DNA of 64,000 nt from Forficula auricularia (taxonomy: Eukaryota > Arthropoda > Insecta > Dermaptera > Forficulidae), in assembly GCA_024734495.1 (NCBI GenBank), contig JALMQS010000099.1:98869321-98933320 (forward strand), written 5' to 3'. Position 1 is the stretch's first letter; each line of letters begins with the position of its first letter. Positions 44,195 to 56,268 of this stretch are shown here, piece by piece. Both the position numbers and the translations under genes were made by a program. Under the pieces are notes generated by a model that searched no databases, was not told where the DNA came from, and was given only the letters and a program-made list of their open reading frames with translations.

Positions 44195-47100
44195 TAAAAA
44201 TTCAGCTACTCTCGGCACAAAAACTTTCAATTTAATGATAATGCTGTATATATTTTTTACTAAAATTAAATTACTAGTCTTTAGAGGTGGATCGTCTCAA
44301 AGAATAACTAAATTCACGTTACAGATGTCATTTTTGGTATTTGGGTTCGATTCCCGGTAAAGGCGAAAGTCCTGACATACAATCAAACTTATCTATTAAC
44401 ATGTTTGATATTCTTATTAGATTTTCAGGTTAGATTGGATTTAGTTTGAGGGCTTGAGAAGAATTTTGAAAAATATAAAAAAATGTTATGAAATAGTAAT
44501 TACTATTTCCCCAAAATAAACTCGGTTATTTGAGTCATTCGCGATATTAGGAGAAATCATATCCTCGATTATATTTAGTACTAACCATGATTACTTTTGC
44601 AAAGGAAATGGATAATAATCTTGTTGGAAACCAAACGGAATTTTTCCATTTAAATATAAATGTTCATTCTTTCTTTCTTTTGAAATTTATGGATTAAATC
44701 ACGATTCAAATTGTTAATAGAAGAGGAATTTAATAGCCAACCGACTTTATCATTCGACTTAGATTGATATTCTCAATTTTTCATAAATATCTATTATTAC
44801 TAGATATATTTTTAAATTACTTTTTGATTATATGAAAATCTTTTTAAAATTCTCAAGCTAATTATTATATTAATAAATTTATTTTTATGTGTGTAATTTC
44901 AATTATAATGAAAACAAAGAAACCAAGTACCAAATTAATATATAGTAAATTATATTTATTTATCTGTCAACATTTTGATAATTTATTTTTATCTTATTCT
45001 AGTCTTTTATCTTCATAAAAATATGAAGAAGATTTAATAAATTTCGAAACGTTTACAAACAATCTTGGTGTAGTCCCTTTTCTAATTTCTTTTTTTTTCA
45101 AGAAGAAATTTAATTCGATTTCTATCGAGACTTTAGTTTTGATGCTTTGAACTTCATCTCAGTCTTTCTTATAAATATTACACTTGATTTCTGTGCTTGA
45201 GTACCTTCGAATGAAATGGTTCATTCACATCTCAACATAAAATAATATACTTAACTGTTATATGAAAAAAGAACACATAAAAAATATCATTTTTGGTTAA
45301 TTTCTTAAATTGAAATACTTAAATATTTAAATGGAAAAAATCCGATATTAGGTTTATTCCTAAGTTTATTCCTAAGGCAGCTGCTCACGGCTTTAAATTA
45401 TCACCCGCATATTACACGCATGCGGCTGATAGTTTGAAACTGTTCGCAACTACTGTAAAAGTAAGCCTATTGTAGAATATATTTTTAGAAATAAATGAAA
45501 ATGGGACAATTTCTAAACTAACAAAGACAGCTTTAAAAGTATTGTTACTCCATTCTTAATTCATATTCCTTAATCATAATTTAAATTATTTTCTTATTTA
45601 TTTATAAAAATTATACGACTATTTTTATAAATATTAGAATTTAGTATATTTAATATTAATTGAAAACTTAACATTAAGCTATTTATGAGCCTCCATATTT
45701 TTTATTATTATTATTATTTTTTACTTTATTTTTTTAATTTTTAACCTTTTTCATTTAATCTTACTTTGGGCTTCTGTTTTCTTTATCCAAGTGTTCATTC
45801 AAACTCTTATTATTACTATTAAAAAATTTCGAAGTTTTTAAAGTAATTGAAACTAAAATAATAAACTAAATGCCATTTCTTTTGATATTCTATAAATCTT
45901 TATAAAAATATTAAAATCGTTTGAATTTCAATTTAATTTCTATAAAAGCTCATAATTACATTGCCTTTCTTTAATTTAGTATTTACTTTAAACTTAATTT
46001 CAGAATCCCTTAATTAACATCATTAATTAATTTCTCTTAAACAAATCGTTATCCATTTTTTTTTATATTTGAGTTAATTGATTTAAGTAATTTGGTTAGT
46101 ATTTTTTGAAACCATTTTTTCCCGTAAATTTCTTTTAGGTTTTAGTACTTTTTGAAATTTTAGAAAATATTTATCTCAAATAGAAATTCAAAATTTTTAC
46201 CATAAGTTACTGAAAATAATTTTTGATTATATATAGTACATAATTCAAATATTGAAAATCAATAACCGACTTGTGCATTCGCTATCGGTGAACGACAACA
46301 TCAAATCTAATATTTTTGTTATCCACTGATCGCGCGGGCCGCAAGACCTTGCCGATAGAGATTTCAAGTGGGGAATTCTAATTGAATTCAGGCTAGCATA
46401 TTAACTTTATATATCTTGAATAGAAATTAGTTTATTTAATTTTAGTTTTAATATAATACTTTTGAATTATAGAATTATCTTTTTCTGGACAAATAAAAAA
46501 AAAAAAAAATATATATAGTAGTCAAATGTTTTTCCTAATTAAAACAATAATAAATTATCAAAACATCGATAGATAAATAAAAGTTTGTATAATGGGTTAA
46601 TGGATTACCTGATCCTTATTTATTAAAACACAGGTAGATATTAAAATCAAGTAATCTTTAAATTCATTTTTTGGCAAAGTTTATTATTTTAAAATTTTAT
46701 TTTCTAAATTCTCTAAATAATAAATAAGTAGAATAAGAATCTATATGTATTTCCCGTAATTAAAAAATACGGCTGAGATGAAACTCAAAATATATATTGG
46801 AGGATCGATGATATATAGTTGTCCAAAATTTAATGGTTATCAAAAAAAGCTATCGGTTATTTCACTTTGACCTAGGTTCTTAAATAATAAGTCGATTTAT
46901 ATTATTTTCATGTGAAGAAACATTGAGAGTTTTATTTTTGATCACTGTGATAAACTCAAATGCTGAAACGTAATATTGCAATATTATTGAGTTAACGACG
47001 CTACAGAAAACAACTTTATTGTATGCTAAATTCAAATCTGGTGCAACAGTGCATCATCAATTCTCAGATTTCATTTTTCAGCATATTCTAATACCACGGT

Positions 47101-47343
47101 TCCTAACCTAGGTGTAATTACCCCATAGGCGTATAATAGCTATTTGAAGGGGGGTAATCAGATATAGTAGCGCAAAAAATTGTATAATTCTCAAAGTATA
47201 TTTGTTTTTATTGTCATAGACTTAGCTAATTCTCATATTTAAATAATAATTACACCATCAAAGTTCTACAAATTGAAACTGAATTTAGTAGAAAAACAAA
47301 TGGTAAAAAATCAATAATCCTAATCCATAAAGTGAAATCAATG

Positions 47344-47793
47344 AAGTTGTCCTCTGTTTGATGCAAATAAACATTATACCAAATATAAATATGTATAATG
47401 TATAGAAAATATGTATAATTTATTTGCATAAGATTTTAGTTTCGAAGGTTTGATTTTCATCATTAGCCTTTTTAATAATAAATATTTTACATGTTATTTC
47501 TCATGGGTCAATTACTCGACTGGATTTAAAAAAATTCCTTTTTGTTTTTATAGCAAGGTAGCCACATAAACAATAAAAGTTTGCTGTAACAACAAAACAC
47601 ATTTTCTAGATCCAATCGGCTGATTAGTGACCCCATTAGAAATAGGAGATAAAATATTTATAATTACAAAGACTTATATGAAGGTCAAACCTTCGAAACT
47701 ACCATATAGTCTCAAACAAATAAATTATATATATTTATATACAATTTATATTTGGTATATATGTTTATTTGCATCAAGAGCAGAGAACAACTT
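47344..47793. mobile_element. Palindromic MITE in intron B-C
   Basis: AAGTTGTCCTCTGTTTGATG and its diverged complement form the ends. Inner matching pairs include TTCGAAGGTTTGA with its complement and GACTGGAT with ATCCAATC. Fragments of the family occur near 8620, 22380 and 23620-23720. Confidence 0.65.
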
Positions 47794-48498
47794 TATTAAT
47801 TTCTCTTTATGAATCAACAACTCTGCTTTTCAATTAAATAATCCTAATACCTTTTTAGCTTTATTTTCTCATATTTTTTTTAACAAAGATACATGGGTTG
47901 GTGACATAACTGAAAAGATTGGTAAACACAGCCCTAATATATTAAAAGACACTCGACTGGGTGGCAGGGTTTCCATTTTGGTTGTTGACTGCTCTCAATT
48001 AAGTCCACTACAATGAGTGAAAAAAAAACTCTTGGCTGTTTCAACACAGATCAAGTTGAAGATCACTTATCATTACTAAAGCTAGCTTAAAATGAAATCA
48101 CAGACATCTTTTTTGATAACCCTAAGTTGATTTTATACTCAGCCTTATTTTTTTATTATCTCAAACACACATATAAACCTAATCTATCAAGTTAGATTTT
48201 GAACCGGCATTGCATTCCTCATATATCATTACTTGATAATAGTTAAAATTTATAAAGTGTGAATGAACACTTCCTAGTTTAATGTTAGAAATTATTTTTT
48301 AATTTGTTTTTCTTTTAATGTTATGTTTAAGACACACTTAATTGTTGAATGTATGGAATGGCTGATTGGCAACTCTAAAGACATCCGAATGACTTGCCAA
48401 TCTTCCAATTCCACTCTTAACTATTTCACCCCCGATCTTTTTCTCTCTTTTAATGTCTTTGCATTTTGCCTGGTTTAATATTTTCATTTTTAAGTGTG

Positions 48499-48512
48499 TC
48501 CCATATTAACCC
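48499..48512 (+). promoter_or_regulatory. Candidate selector for exon C
   Basis: TCCCATATTAACCC lies 94 bases before exon C, at the start of a GC-rich intronic island. It is complementary to the docking site at 41419-41431 over 13 pairs with one bulged A (48503). A strong 7-bp hairpin (CGATGGT GGG ACCATCG, 48523-48539) follows directly. Function is inferred. Confidence 0.45.
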
Positions 48513-48606
48513 CACTGCTGAGCGATGGTGGGACCATCGGCCGACAGGGGACTGTTTTCGTCCTCCAGCGAAAGTGCTCAAGAGTCGTTGTGCTCTGTGT
48601 TTTCAG

Positions 48607-48694
48607 GCATGAAGTACCCGTGACCTCCGACCCCATTACCATCGTGCACATGGACGAGGATATTGTCGTTGTTAACAAACCCGCCTCGATCCCA
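48607..48694 (+). CDS. RPUSD2: RPUSD2-like pseudouridine synthase, alternative exon C
   Basis: 88 nt: G completing the Arg codon, then 29 codons from [10 protein letters not shown] to NKPASIP. The (E/D)[12 protein letters not shown] block is RluA motif I, the strand and turn that pack beside the catalytic loop. The acceptor is TGTGTTTTCAG and the donor is GTAAGT at 48695. The exon ends in phase 0, matching exon E. It shares 17 of 29 residues with exon D and has the more canonical NKPAS form. Splicing C to D would give ACA TGA, an immediate stop, so C and D cannot be used together. Confidence 0.92.
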
Positions 48695-50131
48695 GTAAGT
48701 TGGCCTTAAGACTGCCTTTACTTCTGGTTCTTACTTCACACTTGACATTGAACATGCACCTTATCACCCAAGCAAAGGGAGTTGCACCTGTAGCTAATTT
48801 CACACTAGATTAATTATATAAAAATTTAGCCAACAAAATATCTTATACTACTATTAAAAATCAAAATTTATTTTCGTTTATCATCAATTTACCATATATT
48901 CCATTTTATAATAAAAAGGAATCTATCTACTTAACATCACTGGTTTGATTTTTTTTTTCATAATGATAAATCATATCTATGCATTTTTTTTAATATGTAC
49001 TAATATTTAAGAGAGACACTTTAATAGTCTAAAATGCGTTTTATAATTTCTTTTACATTTAATTTCAATTTTACATTGTTTTCTCATCAAATTAATTAAA
49101 AGGTTATAAGATTTCAAATAATTATAGCAGCAAAGTACTATTTAAACGGTTCGGATTTGTCCGAAGTACTTTGTAACGTCATCAGAATTTACCTATAAGC
49201 ATTTAAAGACAACGATATTATTTTAATCATTGGAAAAAATTACCTCTCTTAATGGGCTTACAAAAATCAATACCATGATGTCAAAACTAATTTGTTTCAC
49301 ATTACCTGATTATATTTCAAATTTATTTAGTTCAAAGCTTATTTAACAAAAAAATAACTGGCTAAAAATCTTTTTTCTAATAGTTATTTTTTCTCAGTTC
49401 ATAAAAATATTTTTTTCTATTTTTGATTCTGACTCTTTTAAAAAAAACATCCCCTGAATTATTGAATTTTAATTATTATTCATTCAATGAATTTATTATT
49501 TATTTCCTAGGGGAAAAGATTCAAAAAATATAAAATTTTCATTATGAAGTTCATGTTGAATGTACATAGATATTTATAAGGGTATTATATGTATAAATAT
49601 ATATTAGGTAATATAATATTATATAACATTTTACATATTTTTGCGGTAAACTTCGCTGAGTATTTTGATTTGTTCAGAAAAATGTTTTGTTTTGTTTTTT
49701 GACCAGATTAATTAAATTTTAAATTTTAATAAATACCTACTATTGGGATCAAGTAAACCTCATTTTTTCTGATACTGTTTTCAAATATTTGAACAAAATA
49801 TTTATTTATATAAAAAATTTTATATCATTAAAAAATGAATAATAAATAAATATATAAAACATACATAAATCAAAATTGACAATTTTTTATTATCATAGAA
49901 TGTTCAAATCAACTTCAACTGTGTAGTTTCAAAATTCCGAAAAAATGTATTACGTTTTATTATTATTATTAATGGGGATTTAAAGGCGCCTCGACTGCTA
50001 AGATCATTAGCGCCTTCTTGCATTTTTATTTCGAAGTTTATTTTAGTTTCAAGAACTGAGAGAAGACTAACTGAGAAAAATATTATTTTTTATTTTATTT
50101 TTTTTTTCAATATCATTTAATGATTTTTTCA

Positions 50132-50781
50132 ATTACACTATTCAACAAAAAATTTTCCCTTAAACCTAATAATGGATTCCATTAGAGTTTTATACGCTGA
50201 TTATCATGTAATATCCCGATTTTTTACAATACGTCAGAATTTTGAGATATTATTGTTCAAAATGACGAAAAAGTCCATTGTGACCTATTTTCAAGTCCCA
50301 TTAAATATTAAACAGCAATATTTGAAATAAAAATATTTTATTGACATAATAGAAAGCCGCTTCCTCTTTGATGTTCAAATTACCACTTGTATTTAGGTCA
50401 ATTAGAACTCGAGTTATAACTAAAAAACTAAAACTGCGTGATTATAAAGGATTAAAAACTTAGATAAAAACATAAGGTCTTAGTATTTTATCTATAACTC
50501 GAGTTCTGGTTGAGCTAAATTCAAGTGGTGATTTGAAAATCAAAGAGGAAGATGTTTTCTATTACGTCAACAAAATATTTTGATTTCAAATATTGCTGTT
50601 TAATATTTAATGAGACTCGAAAATAGGCCGAAATGGCCATTTTTCCTCATTTTGATCGATAACATCTGACGTTTTGTAAAAAATCGGGAAATCGCATGAT
50701 AATCAGCGTATAAAACTACTAGAATCCATTGTTGGGTTTAAGGGGGAAATTTTTGTTTAATTTTTGTCGAGCAGTGTTATT
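50132..50781. mobile_element. Palindromic foldback element, copy 2
   Basis: Ends ATTACACTATTCAACAAAAA and TTTTTGTCGAGCAGTGTTAT. Arms of about 300 bases fold on each other around about 50455. It is diverged from 13855-14511 but collinear with it. Confidence 0.8.
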
Positions 50782-52754
50782 ATGAACTAGTGTATTTTGT
50801 AATCAGATCATGTCGGTATTTATTCAAAATTGAATTATTTATCTAGTTTTTTTTAATTCTTTTCTTTTATTACATATAATAAAATGTTTAATTAAAAATA
50901 CAAATTTTTTTGTCTTGAATAATATTGAAAAATAAAAAAGTTGTATCCGATTTAAAATTAAAAATCCTCGTCTTATTAACACAAACGGAGATAACCGGAA
51001 GCATTATGTGAACACGAACTCGTTCACATCTTTAATCAAATACAACTTTTTTATTTTTTAATTTTCCAATACAAAAAATTGTTTGTTTTTTTTAATAAGC
51101 TAGTTATATATATTAAAATTGAAAATGGTAAAATTACTGAATCATTTCAAAAAATATATTCATAGAAATTTGTGGATAAGTACGTCATGATCAAACAAAG
51201 GGCTTTTGTTTTCATCTCCAAATTCCAAGAAATTTAATCCACCCACCTTAATACTCTTGAATAATATAAACTCAACCTTTTTATTAAATTGACTCTATTT
51301 TAAAATGAAACACTCTGAAATTAAAAAAAAAAATTAATTATATAAATTTATTTTATTCTTTAGAGGTGCTCTTTAGGAAAGTTAATGCTTATGGTGTGAA
51401 GTCAGCTGAAGGCTAAATTCCCTTTGCAATGGGGTATCACAAAGGAAAAGCTTTCCGCTTCTTTGGACAAACCTGCACTGTTTCTTCTTCTTCTTCTTCA
51501 TTTTCTCACTCATTTCCTTTTTCTCCTCCTTAACTCCATCAAAAACCATCTCCACCCAAACCCTTAGCCTCTTCTTTCCTCTTTATCTTCTCTCTTATTA
51601 ACTTGACATTCGTTTCAATTTAAATCCATTTCTCTCTTTCTTCTTCCTCCACTTTTGCGTGTCCCTGTTGCTATCCTCGTCTTATTATTTGATAAGAAAT
51701 CGCATACAATGAACAATAAGAACGAGTTTGCCAAGTTGCCATTTGTGATGCCGTTATTCAAACTTGAATCAATAGCATTCTTGAACAAATACAAAATCGT
51801 TGTTCAACATTCGCTGTTTTGCTTTTGCCCAAATCCACTCTTCCTCTACCGGCATTCTGTGAGGTGATTTGTTTCATTATTCAAATATTTATCTAAGATC
51901 AACTTAAAATTTAGAATTCAAGAGAAATGTAATTAAATTAGACATAGTTACCTTATCTAAAGGTAAAATTAATATAATTCGTAACTATATCGTATCACAT
52001 CTTATTTATTCAGCGAACAAACCGCTCAACTGTTGCGTTTGCTAAACATGGCCAATATTTCCTTAGAACTGACATTTAACTTCCTAAATATTATGGGGTT
52101 GAATTAAAATCTAATAACTTTCAAGATCTAAGAATATTCTAGGAATATTCCCTTTTCTAAAAGTCACTGCTTCTGTTTATATTTGTGGCTAGAGAATGAA
52201 GGGCAGATTTTTGTAAAATACTAAGAACTGAGTATTATAATAAATATCATTGTGTAAAAATATAGCTTATTTTTAAATGATTTTCTATTAAAGTAATTAA
52301 GATTTATATCCTATTTCACTCAGCAATTAAGTCGGATTTTTATGTGGAATATTATTAGTTTTATTTCTCATTTATGTACTGTCCGAGGATTACTACGTAT
52401 GCACTCTATCTAAAAGAAGGCAGATTGTAGTAAAGAGCGCTTCTCTAATAGTCCACCGATTGTCCATAATTAAGAACTAAAACAATCCAATTAATAATTA
52501 ACGAATAATATTTAGCAGGCTCACTGGTAGTGTACTAAAAATGTTTAGGTTGGGTTCGATTCTCTGATATTTTACAGTCAAAATTTGTTTCCATATATTA
52601 TTATTAAAAGGACTCCTCTCACAAAAGGTAGTGCCCTTTTCAAACAAAATCTCTTGTTCTATTCAGGGCTTTTACTAAGTTCTGCTCAGATTACTCTAAC
52701 TTTCTCATGAATTCTCCCACCACACACTCTTTCTAGCCAGCAGGTTATTTTAAT

Positions 52755-53212
52755 TGAAAGTAATGGAAGGCAGCCCAAGGGTAGTGAAGAAAGAAAAAAT
52801 TAACATATATCCAAATAAGGTGTAATTTATTGGATTCTTTCCTCCTTTCATTTCAAACCGACGTTTCGGAGGATTCTTCCCTCCTTCTTCAGGGTTTCAA
52901 AGGGTCAATGAAGGAAACAAACAAAATGTTTCCTTCCTCTCTCCATAACAGGGTTTAAAATTTTCTTCTTTAATTAATTAAGAAAAAAAAAATTGTTTTT
53001 CTATTTTAAAGCTTCTGCTAAGGAAGAAGAAAATTTTAAACACTGTTATGGAGAGAGGAAGGAAACAGAGTGTGTGGTGGGAGAATCCTCCGAAACGTCG
53101 GTTTGAAAGGAAAGGAGGAAAGAATTCAATAAATTGCACCTTATTTGGATATGTGTTAATTTTTTCTTTCTTCACTACCCCTGGGCTGCGCTCCATTACT
53201 TTCAGTAAAAAT
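52755..53212. mobile_element. Penelope-like inverted repeats in intron C-D
   Basis: The outer words GAAAGTAATGGAAGGCAGCC and GGGCTGCGCTCCATTACTTTC start a long inverted repeat meeting at about 52975. Each arm contains CCGACGTTTCGGAGGATTCT or its complement. The left arm keeps a full hammerhead-like fold (52844-52903, minus strand), while the right arm has lost about 40 bases covering the CTGAAGA half. No reverse transcriptase is present. Confidence 0.65.
52844..52903 (-). ncRNA. Hammerhead-ribozyme-like fold, Penelope type
   Basis: On the minus strand, stem I is CCTTT/AAAGG plus AAACC/GGTTT with an internal loop between. Then come the core CTGAAGA, one extra A, stem II GGAGG/CCTCC with a 7-nt loop, the core GAAA, a minimal stem III, and GTC as the expected cleavage triplet. 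All core bases CTGANGA and GAAA are present. Hammerheads with very short stem III are known from Penelope-like elements. The extra base before stem II is unusual for a textbook hammerhead but recurs at 33143-33178. Activity is inferred. Confidence 0.6.
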
Positions 53213-55045
53213 TTCTACCAGTCCAGAGAAAATTTCGCAAATAGGCTATTTTAATTATTACAAACTAAAAAAATAAATAATGAAAAGATCAGAAGAGTGT
53301 CAATGGCAGAAAAAATCTTAACCACTTTTTCACCTGTCAAAAGAACTTATTCGAAGCCCTGACTGCTGGGCCTAATTTTGCGATTAGGTTGCTTGCTGCC
53401 TGCTCTTTGGGCCCCCTGCTTGTCTGACCTCTGCCCACCCTTTCCCGCTTGCTGCTTGATTGGATCCTTGCGTTCATTGCTTGGGGTGCATTAAACAAAC
53501 ATTTTGAAGCCCAAAATCTAGCAGACAGTCTGTATTTTTTTTTATTCAACATATACACACATTTAAACTATTCCCGTTTGATTTCAAAAATATAATTATA
53601 AATTCCCTAATATATCTTAAGAAATTGAAGCGTTTGTAGGAATATTAATTTCAACTTTTAATATATGTTAAATCTTTTTTTATTTAATCCAAAATATGCT
53701 ATTTTTATATTGATCTAAATATGATATAAAACTATAGATAACATATCCGATACATGAAATATGATATTTCAATTTTTTTTTCAAAAAAATTGACCTTTTA
53801 ATTCCACCCTCTTTTTTTATCCTCTGGGGTTCATCTCTATACCTTTTTTTTAAGATCATTTATCTTTATTTTTTACTTTTTTCATTTGTAATTTTCTCCT
53901 CTGAGAAAACATTCATTTTTTTTCTATTACTTCTTCAAATTATAATCCACTTTTAATTTACCTATTCCATAACGTGTATTTTTTGTTCGTCCTTTTTTTG
54001 ATGTTTATTTAGTTTTTTTTACCTTATTTTCAATTAAATTATTTAATATAAACATAAATAATTAGGGTCATTTCACAATTTTTTCACTTATTGATAGCTC
54101 TTTGGTTAGAATAATATATGTTTGTTATTTTGCTCAAAATAGAAGCATAATTTTTGAGAAAAAAAATTAAAAAATACATACTCCATTTTTTCGATTCATA
54201 TAGAGTAATGAGATAGTATATGTTCTATACGCTCTGTTAGATTAAGCGATTCAAGTCTCGTGACACAGCAACTCTTCTTTTACTTCAGTCAACTCGAGTA
54301 ATTATACCTATCCTAAAGTACAGTTCAAACTGCCCTAGTAGCACAATGTTTCAAACTATATAGTTACTATATAGTTTGAAACGTGCTACTAAGTATTATT
54401 TCTTTTATTTTTATTATTTATATGAATATGTTCTGCAATTTTATCGGTTTACGTAGCAAGAAACCATATGGGTATAACTACTACAGTTGACTACATACCT
54501 CATTACTGTGATTCCTCGGAAGTTTTGTTTTAAGCTACATTTGGTGATTTTCCAACCAAACTCTCATATAATAATATATTCACTGCCTTTTGCTGAATAT
54601 TTAGATTATTTAGTCATATGAATAATTTGATCATATTTTTAAAATAAGACTTGAACAGTAAGTTCTAAATTTATTATTGAAGTAAATTGATTCATATTTA
54701 ATAAATATAATTCAAATTTATTTCAATATATCGTATGCTTTGATTGAAATTTAATAGTTATTATTCATTATTAAGCTATTCACAAGAAAATTCTAAATAA
54801 TTGTATGGTTTATTGGATTTTAAATAATGAACATAGCCTCACACAAAGGTCAGCACTAATGGAGTGAACCTAACTACGCCAAGTAAAGCACAAGAGTCCA
54901 TCTTAAGTGGATAAAACACTTGAAATGTTTGTGCCAGGTGACTTGAATCTCGTCTAACAGTATACTACAGACTGAATAAAAAAATTTTCATTATTAAATA
55001 AATTTTGAATAAATAAAAACTAAAAATATTTTCCCCTCGGGAAAT

Positions 55046-55057
55046 TCCCCACTAGCC
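55046..55057 (+). promoter_or_regulatory. Candidate selector for exon D
   Basis: TCCCCACTAGCC lies 141 bases before exon D, in a GC-rich island (55030-55198). It pairs with docking bases 41420-41431 at 11 of 12 positions (one A-C mismatch, two G-U). Its shape (TCCC..A.TA.CC) resembles the exon C selector. An overlapping segment, GGGAAATTCCC at 55039-55049, is also exactly complementary to 41398-41408. Function is inferred. Confidence 0.45.
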
Positions 55058-55198
55058 GTAGTTCTCTTACGGGGACACTGAAAGAGATAGCATTCCTAAT
55101 AGGAGACTAATAGAAATAGTAGGAGCTGTCTGGTTAGGGATGTTCGCATGCGCTAAACCGGCGAGAGGACCGCTAACACGGCGGCTATTGGTTTGCAG

Positions 55199-55286
55199 AC
55201 ATGAGACCCCCGTCCTTGCCAAACCCATCAAGTTAATACATGTAGATGAGGACATTGTTGTGCTGGACAAACCATGTTCTTTGCCG
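55199..55286 (+). CDS. RPUSD2: RPUSD2-like pseudouridine synthase, alternative exon D
   Basis: 88 nt, the same length and phases as exon C: A completing Arg (AGA), then 29 codons from HETPVLAKPI to DKPCSLP. It replaces motif I with DEDIVVLDKPCS. Relative to exon C, Asn-Lys-Pro-Ala becomes Asp-Lys-Pro-Cys, and the preceding SDPITIV becomes AKPIKLI. The acceptor is GGTTTGCAG (pyrimidine tract poor) and the donor is GTGAGT at 55287. The frame is intact and similarity to C is at protein level (17/29), so it looks like a maintained exon and not a dead copy. It is the smaller-evidence member of the pair, and transcript support is the deciding test. Confidence 0.87.
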
Positions 55287-55524
55287 GTGAGTAACTTGTC
55301 GACGGAGGCTTGCACTGCATCATGAAACGACCCTCTGGATCACACCTGACTCCTCTATGCTTGTTCTTTGATAACAAACTTAACGTTCTTCTTTTAATGG
55401 AAAACAGAATAAGAGATCCTTTGCATAATGTTTATTGATATTACATTCTAAAATCTCAAATACTATAAATTGTATAATCACAGCAATCTTATATTAACTG
55501 AATATAATATTACTTAGAATCTCC

Positions 55525-55680
55525 AGTTTATTTACTTTTTTGGATTGTATTCAACGCTATCTTGTGACCATCTCTGAACATTCTATATATCTAGAGTAAT
55601 TATTTAATCACCAGGTGGTGGTAAATATGCTTAATATTGTGGGGAATACAATCCAGAAAAGTAAATTAGCTAGAATAATG
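55525..55680. mobile_element. Short TIR element
   Basis: CTCCAGTTTATTTACTTTTT...GGATTGTATTC faces GAATACAATCCAGAAAAGTAAATTAGCTAG in inverted orientation. It is a 155-bp non-coding MITE. Confidence 0.6.
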
Positions 55681-56092
55681 GCCAAGTTCACTTAATTGTT
55701 GTAGATTGTTTTCACAACAGATTTTATATTTACAATTTTAGGATGTTATTTTAACAAATTAAAGTTTTCTCTTTAAAATAATAAACTATGCATTTCAAAC
55801 TCTTTTTGATTAATTTCTTTTTATAGTAAATATGGTAAGTGAGTATATTTTGAAAGTTTGTTCTAATGCCAAAAGTTTTCAATTTTCAGAACTTTAGGTT
55901 GAAAATTTTAGATAATAAAAAAAAATTAATTGGAAAGCTCTAAAACGATTGTAATTACTGTTATTAAATTTGACACAAAAGCTTATATTGAAAAGCTCTT
56001 TCTTTGTGGCAAATTTTAGATTTTATAAAAAAAAATCACCAATTCAACAAAATTTCCTAAAGACCTTGTTTTAATATAATTGACGCTAATCA

Positions 56093-56268
56093 ACAAAATT
56101 ATAGTTTTGGTTTATCTGAGGAAATTAATTACTAATATTGTTACCGACCAACTGCAAAGTGGACCAAACCTGCATTTGCAATCAAAAGCTGGTTTGGTCC
56201 ACTTTGCAATTGGTCGTTAACAATATTAGTAATTAATTTCCGCAGATAAACCAAAATTATAATTTTGT
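56093..56268. mobile_element. Near-perfect palindromic MITE
   Basis: Arms begin ACAAAATTATAGTTTTGG and continue as ATTACTAATATTGTTA and AAAGTGGACCAAACC, with complementary partners around a short centre near 56180. Length is 176 bp. Confidence 0.8.

Larger units (their letters stand above)
41244..48606 (+). other. Intron between exons B and C
   Basis: 7.36 kb of AT-rich intron. It holds the candidate docking site (41419-41431), a tRNA-like fragment (42001-42085) and palindromic MITEs (44048-44194 and 47344-47793). It also has a B-box-like GGGTTCGATTCCCGG at about 44342 and the selector upstream of exon C. Other stretches show nothing. Confidence 0.7.
48695..55198 (+). other. Intron between exons C and D
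   Basis: 6.5 kb of AT-rich intron. It contains the foldback copy at 50132-50781, a GCGCCTCGACTGCTAAG repeat word near 49987, a CTT-rich tract near 51480-51660, a tRNA-like GGGTTCGATTC word near 52553, and a Penelope-like inverted repeat with a hammerhead motif (52755-53212). Small open frames such as 51655-51867 and 53337-53558 show no recognisable domain. Confidence 0.65.
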
